Positions 45,788 to 56,500 of a stretch of 64,000 nucleotides of DNA are shown in pieces. Source of the stretch: Pseudopyrenochaeta lycopersici (Eukaryota > Ascomycota > Dothideomycetes > Pleosporales > Pseudopyrenochaetaceae); assembly GCA_003313425.1 (NCBI GenBank), contig NHZP01000006.1, forward strand, positions 620,001 to 684,000. Reading direction: 5' to 3'. Each line of letters opens with the position of its first letter. The stretch's first letter is position 1. The notes below the pieces were generated by a model. It had not been told where the DNA came from. It did not search any database and saw nothing but the letters and a program-made list of their open reading frames with translations. Made by a program: the position numbers and the translations under genes.

Positions 45788-46891
45788 GAGAACTGTCAGC
45801 GAGCTTGTGTTAAGGGAGTCATGAGAGTAGATGTAGGCAAGATGCACGCAGATCGACCGATCAAAGGACTGTGACTGTGTTGGCTGGCAGATTCATGGGA
45901 GAACCCTCACAGGGGCTAGTTGGTGATGATGATGGATGGATGGATTGGTCCTGACGTGCCTCACTGCGTAGCGAGACACACTGTGTGGCGAGACAAATGA
46001 GGGGTACTTTGACTTTCAGCAAGTTGAATCCCATGATCACGTGTGGCTGCCTATAGCTGCCAAGTAGGCAACCAGGTCAATTGTCTATTGTCGCACGCCA
46101 TTGGCCAAGGGCAGTAGTTCGCTTAGCAGTCCACGTGATGTCTTCATAAAAAGACTCAGAGACTGGTGCCATCTCTTCGAGACAGACGACACACATTGTC
46201 GTACACACAAATACAATCACAAAAACCATCTTAACTTTGTGCCTCATATCCCAATCATTTCCACTGTTCAGTTAACACCTCCAGTGCGACATCTATCTAA
46301 GAACACCAAGATGGCTAGCCTTTACAATTAAGCCTGCTACCACACTCCAACTCAGCAACTGGAAAACCTATACGCATAACGAATATTGCTATAATTCTAT
46401 AAAATTAATCTGCTGTAGCTAACCCTGAATGTCTATATTCTACTTTTCCCTAAAAATTACGTTTGCATTATCGCCTCTAAGCTAGATTTGTACAGCGCCT
46501 TCGGCCTTCTTTTGCGGCGTAACAGACCTCCCTCCCTACAGCGCTAATATTAAGTCTTTATTGCTCTAAATTTTATAGAATAGCCTTGTCTAATCCTTAG
46601 AACCTCCCTCTAATGCTTAGAAGCTATTATTAGCCTTGTGCGCGCTGTCGCGGACAAATTCATGCAGGGCTGCTATGTTGATTGGTGCTTTCAGCGGAAG
46701 CGAATCCCTAATCCTAGCTAATGCGAGATGACCCCGCACTTCCCCGGCTTATACAAGCGCCCGGAATATGATTAAATCCGGTTTGGGATTGGGAGCAGTG
46801 CCAAGACCTGCACGGCCACGGCGCTTGTCCAGCGTCGAAGCGGCTCTGACACAGCTATCCTACGCACTTTGAGATGCGGTCCAACACACGA
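45788..46891. other. Intergenic at the border of the repeat block
   Basis: 1.1 kb of normal composition. It contains the HET gene promoter on its left and an apparent orphan plus-strand promoter at 46098-46331. From 46332 to 46891 nothing is recognised; the sequence then passes into an LTR. Confidence 0.4.
46098..46331 (+). promoter_or_regulatory. Orphan promoter and leader with six-codon frame
   Basis: CCATTGG (46098-46104), CACGTG (46132-46137) and a TATA-like CATAAAAAG (46145-46153) are followed by an A/C-rich leader. That leads to ATG at 46311 in good context (CCAAGATGG), but the frame ends after six codons (MASLYN). This looks like the start of a gene whose body is missing. Another CACGTG lies at 46038-46043. 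Confidence 0.4.
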
Positions 46892-47198
46892 TGACGTTGT
46901 AAGGCAGTTAACACGCACAGTTAGGACGGTCTTAGTTAAAGAAACTCAATTTAAAAGGAAATAGACAAAATAGCAGATACCTCTTACCTTCGGGGAGAGG
47001 CGCTGCCTATATACATAAGCTAGAGCAGGCTAGTCCCGATCCAGTTACCTAGCTCGGTAAAAGGTAAGAGGTAACACTTACCTTTCACCTGCGTCTAGTA
47101 ACTTAGAAGGATCGTTACCTTTCACCTGCGTCTAGTAACTTAGAAGGATTAAACTATTTTACCTGCGTCTAGTAACCTAAAAGGATTAAACTCTAACA
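46892..47198 (-). repeat. LTR of a minus-strand retrotransposon, with polypurine tract
   Basis: Read on the minus strand, the LTR starts TGTTAGAGTTTAATCC at 47198. It is immediately preceded by a polypurine tract (AAAGGGGGGGGTTG, 47199-47212), as expected of a 3' LTR. The distal end is placed at 46892 by a TG/CA dinucleotide and is uncertain. It contains a triplicated 35-bp unit. Confidence 0.65.
47078..47187. repeat. Tandem repeat, about 35 bp x 3
   Basis: Units at 47078-47112, 47115-47149 and 47158-47187 share TTACCTTTCACCTGCGTCTA followed by GTAACYTARAAGGAT; the third is shortened and diverged by transitions. Confidence 0.9.
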
Positions 47199-48006
47199 CA
47201 ACCCCCCCCTTTAAAATAGTAAGAGCCTTTAAACTAAGAAAAAAAAATATAAAATAAAATATAAGAAAACTATTAATAACTAAGTTCCTCTAACTTAGTA
47301 AATCTAGTAATAGGCTTTATATAGTACTGCGTATATCTAAATAGTTTCCTATATAAAATTACTAAGCTCTAAAGTATTTTCTAATACTTCTACTCTATAA
47401 CGTAAAAATTAAACTTAAAGACCTTTATATACTATATATAAGAGTAACCTTTATAGTTTTTATTTAGTTATAAGGTCCTTAGACGTAGCGCGTAAAGTAA
47501 GGCGCACTACACAGAGTAAGGGCTAAAGTAAGTAATTTTAAGGCTATAGATACGTAAATTAAGGCCGTAGGCGCATAAATTAAGCTAGAGGCGTGTAAGT
47601 TAAGGCTATAAACGTGTAAACTAAGGCGAGGCTGCGTAAATTAAGGCGAGGACGCGTAATTTAAGGCGCGCTAACTTAAGTAATTTTTTAGATATCTTTA
47701 TTACTGCTAAGATACTCTTCTATAGCTAGCTTATCCTTATTAAGTAGTAACTAATTTAGAAGTATATAATAAGTAGGTAGCTTAGGCTTATTAGGCTGTT
47801 ACTAATAAAATAGATAAGCGTTATAGTTATTAAGGTACTTAGTTACTAGGTACTAGGTAGGTTTTAGGTATCTAGTCTATTTAATTAGGTACTACTACTT
47901 ACGCTTTTAGCGGCCTTTAACGCTAGTTTACTAGTAATTAAGAAAATTATTAATAAGCTACTTATCTTAAACTTTACTATGAGGATTAATTACCTTAATT
48001 ATAACG
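47199..48006 (-). mobile_element. RIPed internal region of a minus-strand LTR element
   Basis: Directly inside the polypurine tract and LTR at 47198. It is AT-rich with many stops; minus-strand frames contain protein-like stretches (LLLNKDKLAIEEYLSSNKDI) but no identifiable domain. It includes the degenerate tandem array at about 47530-47690. Confidence 0.5.
47530..47690. repeat. Degenerate about 20-bp tandem array
   Basis: About seven units built on GCGTAAATTAAGGCGAGG, for example at 47555-47690, varying mainly at C/T and G/A positions. Confidence 0.65.
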
Positions 48007-48230
48007 TATAGTTTTAGGTAATAGTACTTACTTTACACTACAGATAATAGTAAAGGAATAGTTTTATATTACTGTAACTTAGCTATAGAAGAGAATAATA
48101 CCTATTATCCCTACTCTACGCAGTTAGCGTAGGTTTTAAGTAAGTCCTCTGTGTTACGCGCTAGACTATAAAAAGGCCTAGCGTAATAATACTATAATAC
48201 TAAGATTTAGATTTATAATATTTTATTATA
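48007..48230 (-). repeat. Inverted repeat arm / LTR-like, heavily RIPed
   Basis: 224 bp whose reverse complement aligns end to end with 49357-49580. Differences are almost all transitions, with this arm carrying the A/T state. It is probably an LTR in opposite orientation to the right arm. Confidence 0.75.
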
Positions 48231-49356
48231 GAACCTTCTTCTCTAGCTAGCGTCTTAATAGTATTAATAGCTTTAATAAAAACTTAAAACTATATAGGAA
48301 AATAAGAAAAGAGTATCTATATATATATATTTTAATTACGCGTCCTTAACGCGTCTTATACGCGTTATTATTATATATTATAAGCGCTCTATATTTACGC
48401 TTCTACCTCTAGTAAAGTTAAAGTAATTAAGACTTTTATTCTCTAGTAATAAGGTATAGACTTACTTTATAATAGTAGAGTTTTCTAGTATTATTATAAT
48501 ATTACGCTACTTCTTTACTCTATTATAATAACACTATTAAATTATATACGTAACGTATATAACTTACTTAACACTATAGTCTATTACCTAAATCTAAAGT
48601 ATATTAAGAAGTTACACCTTTATAGTACTACGCCTTTTATATAGGCTACAGCTAATAAGTATACTAACTAAGACGTAGTAACTAAGACTTACCTGCGCTG
48701 CGCGCAGAGTATTACTAATTAGAAGAAGAACTATAATAACCCTAAGTATAAGCGCTATAACTATTATATTATAAGTAACTATAGCGCCTATACTCCTATA
48801 AGTCTTTAATCTATAGCTTACTCTAGGCGCGTTATTATTAATAAATATAGGTCTCTCGCGAGCTTAATGCCTGCTTAAACTACTTATACGTCCTTTATAA
48901 TTAATATAATATAGTAGTTACTACTACTACTACCACCTAAACTAATACTATAGTTATTTTAACTAGTGTTAAGCTTACACGCTGCTAGCGCTAATTTAAT
49001 CTAGAGCTTACTAGCTACTACTACTACGCCGCCTATACTAGTACACTTATAAGTATTACTACTTAAGTACTTACTACCTTACCTTAGTTTCTAGGGCTAA
49101 TCTTAGCTAAGCAGCGTAGGATTACAGCTACCCTAGAGTAGCTTATAGCCTACGCGGCCTATATAGTATACTAATACGTTACTTATATTAAGAGCGCAGG
49201 CTAATATCTCTAAAAAGTACTACCCTAGATAATACTAATAATAGTAATAGTAGTAGTAATAGTAATAATAAGAGTAGAGGTAGTAAGAGTAGAAGTTAAG
49301 ATAAAGAGGAGGAAGAATAGTAAAAGAATAGGGGAGGAGGAAGAGAGAATAACAGA
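48231..49356. mobile_element. Repeat-derived spacer between inverted arms
   Basis: 1.1 kb of AT-rich, stop-filled DNA with scattered GCGC/ACGCGT words, ending in a purine-rich stretch (49240-49350: GTAATAGTAGTAG..., GGAGGAGGAAGAGAG) just before the right LTR-like arm. No domain is recognised. The purine-rich stretch could be a polypurine tract. Confidence 0.4.
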
Positions 49357-49580
49357 TGTAACGAAGTATCGTGAATCTGAACCTTGGTGTTGCAGTATGG
49401 TTACGCTAGACCTTTTCGGGGGCTAGCGCGCACTATGACAGACCTACTTAAAACCTGCGCTGGCTGCGCGGAGCAGGGACGACAAGTATTATTCTCTCCT
49501 ATAGCTAAGTAATAGTAATATAGAACTATCCCTTTACTATTATCTATAGTATAAAGTAAGTACTATTACCTAAAACTATA
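49357..49580 (+). repeat. Inverted repeat arm / LTR-like, largely un-RIPed
   Basis: Begins TGTAACGAAGTATCGTGAAT and retains CG- and CA-containing words in its 5' half (for example GCGCTGGCTGCGCGGAGCAG), unlike its partner at 48007-48230. The 3' part is more AT-rich. Confidence 0.75.
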
Positions 49581-50260
49581 TATTATATAATAATACTTCT
49601 CTATATAATAGTCTAGAGATAGTTCCCCTTACGCGATCTAGTAAATAGGCCGCCTCTGCTAGCAAGACGCCTAACCCCCCTATTAAAGTTAACCTGTAGG
49701 TAGATAAAGAACTACTAACCTTTAGCGCGAGTATACCTTTAACTCTTAAGGAGCGTATCCTAGCTGCTAAAAAGAAACGCGATAAGCTCTAAGTACTTCT
49801 ACGCTTACGCGTAATTAAGGAGGAAGTTATATAGCTAGAAAGTATTAAACGTAACCTTACTCTAGCCCTATTAGTAGATAGAACTCCTAAAGTTTAGGTT
49901 ATAGAGGCGCGTAAGAGGAGCGCACCTAACGCGTCTCTACCTCTACACGTAAAACGCACGCTTAAACCTAAAGATCTATCTAAATACTAAAGAAGGAACT
50001 TAAAGGAATATTACGAGTTTTTTTACTTGTATAAAGTAGTATTTTAACTCTTACTATAGGAATTTTATCTTAATAATAATAAAGTTATCTAGGCTATATA
50101 GTACCTAAGAAGAGACCTAAGAGACCTTTAGTATACATACTATAAGCGCGTATTTAAAGTAAATAGAATAATACCTACTTAGGAATACTTTAAGTAATAT
50201 ATACTTAACTTACTATCTAACCTAATTAATTACAGCCTTAAAGTAGCTATAGCGCACTGT
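49581..50260 (+). pseudogene. RIPed gag-like region of an LTR retrotransposon
   Basis: Follows the LTR-like arm. One plus-strand frame reads LTLKERILAAKKKRDKL, then KPKDLSKY and NLKEYYEFFYLYKVVF, with many TAG/TAA stops where CAG/CAA or TGG would be expected. The charged coiled-coil plus LK-YYEFF pattern suits a retrotransposon gag. Family not determined. Confidence 0.45.
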
Positions 50261-50579
50261 AATAGGCTGCGCCCTTTAAGCAGGAGAGGCTTCGATACTA
50301 TCGCACGGGGAAAGAACTCCTTAATCTCCTCTGCCCTCTTTTCTTATTAGCTTGTATAAGTTAGCAGCTAGAGGAGCACGTTCCTCTTTACTTGTACAAA
50401 TATATATATATATCCTCTAAGGATACCTATAACCTCTTCTCTATCTTTCTCCTTCTATAGTATAGGATAAATGCACACTTATTAGCTAGGCCTCTTCGCC
50501 TATAACATAAGGAGAAAGATTAATAACTAAAAAAAATAATAGACGGACACTAAGGGCCCTTAAACTAACAAGCGTACGA
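50261..50579. other. Leader-like segment before Gypsy gag
   Basis: A partly GC-normal, C/T-rich stretch (GAGAGGCTTCGATACTATCGC, then CTCTTCTCTATCTTTCTCC) before the gag remnant. It may be part of a 5' LTR or leader of the downstream Gypsy element; LTR ends could not be fixed. Confidence 0.3.
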
Positions 50580-53502
50580 GCTATAATAACAAGAGCACTA
50601 GATGCAGATAACAGGAGCCTTAGGACAGCAGTAACACCAGCTGCACTAGCACGCACCTCAGTAACACTAGTTGCATTAGCACGACCCCTAACAACTACGC
50701 AATAACTAACCCTTAGTAGAAGATCTATTAGTAATAGTTAACTCCTTACAAGACAGCCTTAATAAGTTAGCTAGTTAATAGCAGAGCTAGCTATATAAGT
50801 TATTACAGAACTAAGTTTAGGAGCTAAAGAACTTAGTTGCTAAATTAAGCAGTGCATAGATAGTACGCATAGTCTCTACCCCCTTTTTAATAGAATAGTA
50901 AGACTCTCCTATATAAGAGATTAGGAAACTAAGACTACTAAATATAAAAGTCTTTAAGAAAGGCTTATATAAGTAATATCTTTAATAGAAAATAAAGGTC
51001 TAAGTAAAGCTGTATAGAGACTGTGTAGCCTACCTAAATAATAATAGTAGAGTAAATTACGTTATTACTTATACAACAGGCTAAGCGTTTAACGCCCTTA
51101 GCCTATATATAATAAACCTTATAAATAGGCTAGTAACGCTATCTCTCCTTAAGCTATAGTCTTACCTTAATAACTTCTTTAAGGACCCTATAGTAAGAGA
51201 GAAAGCCCTTAAATACCTCTGTATAACTAAGTAAGAAAGAACAGAATTTAACTCTTATATTTAAGCGTTTAACCTTAAGCTCCTTAAAGCTAGGTTAGAT
51301 AACGTAAGCTACGTTTAGAAGATTAACTATCTTAAGAGTAGCTTAAATAGTAAGCTGCTAAAGACCTAAGTAGGTTATTAACTACTATTTAAAGAAATGT
51401 ATAAAGAGTTTATATAATAGACTAGAGTAACCTAGGAAAATTTAAGAGCTATAGAGAGAATTACTATAAGTAAGAGCTATATAAGTAAAGCGTATAACAC
51501 GTAGAGCTAACTAATAACCTAAAGAGATAATAATAAGATAGACTAGATAACTTCTATAGGAGCTTACTAGCTCTGTGCGAAACCTAGAAAAGAATTCTAA
51601 GGAATACGTAAATAGGTCTAAGAAAGAAAAAAGAATAGCGCTAATTTAAGGTGCAGTCTGTATAACTACTAAGTAACCTAGTATATAATAAAGTTATTAA
51701 ATAGCTAAGAAGGCTATTATACGAGATAGGTTAATAAACCTATAAAACTTATAAAGATTATATCTGTAACTACTAAATAAGTAACAGAATCTCTATCCTC
51801 CTTAGACAAGGGAAAAGAGTAGCTCTAGCATAAAGTTGTGTGCTAGAGCCTTTATAAGTCTAAAACTCTATACAAATAATAAGGTTACTTTTACTATAGC
51901 TAGTAACTATAAAACCTATATCTATAAATATTATTATTAATTCTATATAACTAGCTACTACTATAATTAATAATAGTTACTATACCTACTATTTATTAAG
52001 TAAGAAACTTATAAGAGACTTAAACTTACTACGTATTAAGATCCTCTCTATTAAGATTAAAGGGGTAAATAAATAAAAGAGTATAGTATTATACGTTACT
52101 AAATTTTTATTAGACGTAGGAGGAATATAGTAGCACGCAGCTGCGTATATTACCCTAACTACTTACTAATATAATATAATCCTTAGGAAGACTTAGTTAG
52201 AGAGTATTAAAGGCGTTATTAACGTAGAGAAGAAACTTCTATACTTAAAAGTATATAAGGTTACTGTACGTAGTATAGAATACGCTACCCTAGACTTTAG
52301 CTATACTTTAGTATTAGCTGTAGCTTTCTAATACTACGTACAATACTATAGATAAAGCTATAGTAAGACTTAAATCTTTACTATAAGCTTAAGGGATATT
52401 AAGAAAGTACTACGCCTAAAGGTCTAGAAAATACTATAGGAAATATATAACGCCTTACTAGCTTACGTACAACTTTATCTAAAGATATTTCTACCTAAGG
52501 AAGGAAATAAGCTACTCTTATAGTAAGGCCTATAATAAGACTACGTAATAGAGTTAGAAGAGAAGGATAGACAGAAGCTAGAGATACTGTACAGACCTCT
52601 CTATGTAATGTTAAGAGATAAACTCTTAGTACTAAGGAAGACGCTATTAGACCTCCTAGGTAAAGGGTTTATCTGTGTAAGCAGCTTACTAGCAGCCTTA
52701 CTTATACTATTTGTACGTAAGCTAGGAGGAGGACTATAATTCTGTGTAGACTACAGAGCTCTTAACGCCCTAACTAAGAAGGACTATTACCTACTACCTC
52801 TTATACGTAAGATGTTAAACTAAATTAGATAAGCTATATAGTATACTAAGCTAGACGTTACTACAGTATTCTATAAGATAAGGATAAGTAAAGGATTAGA
52901 ATAGATAACTACGTTTTAAACACGATTTAGATTATATAAGTAGCTAGTAACGCCCTTTAGCTTAGTAAATACACTAAGTACCTTCTAGAAGTATATTAAC
53001 TAGGCTCTATAAGACTTCTTAGATAACTTCGCCTTTATATACCTAGATAGTATCCTTATCTTTACTAAAAGATCTCTCTCTTAGTACTACGCCTATATAT
53101 AAAAAGTATTAGATTACCTATAAGAAGTAGGACTATACCTAGAACTAAGTAAATATAAGTTTAATATTTAGCGTATAAAGTACCTTAGCTTTATCCTAGA
53201 AGTATAGAAGGGGATATTTATAGACCCTAAAAAAGTCTAAGCTATTTAAGAATAGAAGGCCTTAATAATAGTTAAAGGCGTATAAGAATTCCTAGGGTTT
53301 ACTAACTTCTATAGACGCTTTATCCTAAACTTCTTCTAACTAGTAGAGCCTCTTATATAGCTAATAAGAAAAGAAGAGAAATTCTTATAAGATATAGAAT
53401 AAGAGTAGAGTTTCTAAGCTCTTAAGGATATATTCTTAGTAAATAAAGTCTTTACTACTTTCTTACTTAAATAATAGATAATAGTAGAATATAACTCTTT
53501 AA
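50580..53502 (+). pseudogene. Gypsy retrotransposon gag-pol, RIPed, 5' portion
   Basis: Ty3/Gypsy element with RIP stops throughout. Gag: FFKDPIVREKALKYL, TEFNSYI and AFNLKLLKARLDNVSYV at about 51,170-51,340. Reverse transcriptase at about 52,680-53,080: LFVRKLGGGL, FCVDYRALNALTKKDYYLLP, TKLDVTTVFYKIRIS, VTPFSLVNTLSTF and FIYLDSIL, where the catalytic YLDD is changed. The frame is cut by insertion of a hAT transposon whose 8-bp target duplication starts at 53495. Pol resumes at 59381. Confidence 0.85.
53495..53502 (+). repeat. 8-bp target-site duplication, left copy
   Basis: CTCTTTAA next to TAGGGTGGCAAATGGGT. The right copy is CTCTTTAG; the one difference is a G/A transition. Confidence 0.85.
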
Positions 53503-56500
53503 TAGGGTGGCAAATGGGTTACGGGTACCCGCTATGGGTATAGGTTGGGTATAGGGTTACAGATGAGTAGGTTGGGGTTAGGGTTGGGTCGCACGGACTA
53601 TTGGTATAGGTTGGGGTTGGGTCGCACGGACTCTAGGTTAGGTTAAGGCTGAGGTTATAGACGTATAGGTTTAGGTTTAGTTATAGGTACCTACTAGGGT
53701 TATCTTATAAAACAGATAAATTACTACACCTAGAAAAGAAACTAAACTATTTTAGAGCTATATTATAAATATAGGCCTAGAACCTTAAGGAGCACTCTGC
53801 TATATTTACTAAATTTATATAAGAGAAAACTAGTTTTATTACAGCTATTAATTATAGTAACGTAAAGGAGGCTGCACTATTCGACGCTTCCGTAGTAGCA
53901 GTTGTAAGTCCTCTTCCTCCTCTTTATCTGCGCTACTAATATTTATAAAACCCTCCTTAACGCTATCTAGATTATCTATCTAGGCTAGAAGCTTAAATAG
54001 ATTATCTACCTTATTATAATCTCCTCTATCCTCCTCTACCTGCTGCTCTCCTTCCTAAAGGATAGCATGTTTAAAGAAAAGAATTAACTAGATTTTCTAA
54101 GCGCCTAGGCGGTGCCTTTAGTTACTAATTACGTCTTTAGTAGTATTAAAAACACGCTTAATACTAACTATAGTAATCTAGATTAGTAAAATATCTCTTA
54201 TAACCTAGGTAAGCTTAGGATAGGTAGCCTTGTTTGCTTTCTACTAATCTAGGATATTAAAAGAATTACCTGCTATAATATAAGGGGTGCTAAGGTAGGA
54301 TTCTCCCTCTTAGTAAGTTTACCCTTTCTCCTCTTCTATCTCCTTAGGGTCTACATCCTAACTCTTGTTAGATACTAACCCTATACGTAAGAGGCTACTT
54401 AATTACGAATAAACTAGGGATAGAGGTTTCTAGAACTACTCTATACTTTATAAACGTTAAGGATAAGTTAATAAGAATAGAGTAGAGCTACTAGTTTCTT
54501 AACTATCGTATTAATTAAGATATTTAAGAAATTATTAGCAGTAGTTATATTTATCCTAGGCATCCCACGTATCGTCCTAGAGCTGCTGTTAGATTATTTA
54601 CTGTAATAAATAGCTATAATAATAGTACCTTATACGCTGTAAGCTTCTATAATAGATCTAGGATAGTAGCGCAATTAAAGAGGTATCCGCGCTCTACCTC
54701 TGTCTTAGAGTAATATTTACTCAGTTTTAATTAACTCTTTTTAGCTGCTGCCTTTACTACTGCTAGCTACTCTTTATTATCTCTATTTTCTAAATCTTTA
54801 CCTAGCTCTTCTGTTATCTAGTCTAGGAAATTAAAAAGCTAGTTATATATAAGCTAAATATACTAAATTTAAGGCTTCTAGTTTTTGCTTAGCAAATTAG
54901 TTACGTCCTTAAATCTCTTAAGTATATCACAAATAAGCTTAAGGTAGTGCTATTTAGTTGAAGATAGCTAGAGTCGCTTAAGATTATGGAAATCTACGTT
55001 AGCATAATCGCTATTACTTATAACCCTCGCAGGTGCTTTTAGATTAATTTCCTGCTTAAGCTATTTATTAATATATACCTAGAGCGTAACTGCACGCTTA
55101 TACATATTAAAGGTTAAGTTCTATTAAGTCTTTATATCCTGTATAACTAAAAGTTGTTCTTTTAGTAGTAGAAGACTCTGTGTATTAATAAACCGCTTGT
55201 AGCGTTAGGGTAATTAATTAATAGCTTTGCAGATTATTTAGAGCTATTTATAGCTTAGTCTGTAATAAATAGCTGTAATAATAGCTAACTTACTTTGCGA
55301 AGAGAGTTTAGGACTAATATTTTAGTGTATATTTCTTTTATATAGCGCTGTTATAGATTTTCCTTAACCTTAAGCTTAGTAGGAGCTGTTAGTTTAAGGT
55401 GCTAGATAGTATCCTAAATAATAAGATTAATAATATAAGCTAGGCATAGAATTATATTTTCTGTAGCATTCTAAATAATATCCTCTTCTTGTAATTTTAT
55501 TTAGATAGTACGAGCTAACGTGCTGTTATTACTAGCATTATTGTAGGTAATAGCTAAAAGTTGCTGTTTAGTATTTATATTATTTAGAAGCTGTAATACT
55601 TCTACTATAATAGACGCGCCTGTATAGCTCCCGCAGATAGAGATAAAATTAAGTAGTTTCTTACGAAGTTGCTAGTCGTTCGTAATATAGTATCCCTTTA
55701 CTGTAAGAAAGCTAAAGTAATTTCCTGCGGACTAGGCGTCTAAGGCGATTAAAATTTTTGTATTTTCTCTAAGGTCGTCTAGGAGAGAAGCCCTAGCTAC
55801 CTTAACTTAAGCCTAGAAGATTAACTAGAATTTATAATAAGTAATTATTACAGGATTAGGCTAAAGGAACTAGAGAAAGCGTTAAAAGGACGACCGCTCT
55901 ACTATTTAGAAAGACTAGTTATAATCTATTACTACCTGTATAAGTTCTCTCTTAAAAGTAATTACAGAGTATAGTAGAACTAATTACTCTGTATTACTAT
56001 TTAAAGGTTACAAAAAATAAGTTATAAGTAAAGGTAACTAAGTATAAACTAGAACTTAAGTCTCCTTATAAAGCTAAGATTTTTAGTAATTTAAAAGGTG
56101 CTTAGTGCTGATCGCATTAACTACTAGATATTAAAGTATATATCCGCAGTTAAAACAGAACATATATAGTTAACTATTAATAATTTGTGCAGCCTCGCTA
56201 AATTGACTCTAGATTAGGCTATAACGTAAAGATAAGCCCTATAGTAGTTTCTTTAATAATAGGTCTAGCGCCTAGGTAGTTGTATCCTACTATGTTTTCT
56301 ACTTTAAAACAATCTCTTATTATATCTTATCCTGCTTATCTTCTATTATTAGATATTTAAGTAAGATAAGAGTAGTTTAATTCCCTTTAATAATCTAAGG
56401 AGCAGTAAGTTTAAATTAGTTAAGGACGTGCGGAAACTAGAGAGGTTAAGTAGTAAGTACTATAATAGGAATATAGCTGTAATAACATATTATAATAAAT

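Noticed and set aside
53560..53640. Telomere-like GGGTTAGGG/GGGTTGGG words (also near 59220-59260)
   Set aside because: They are subterminal repeats just inside the hAT termini, few and irregular, not a telomere array.
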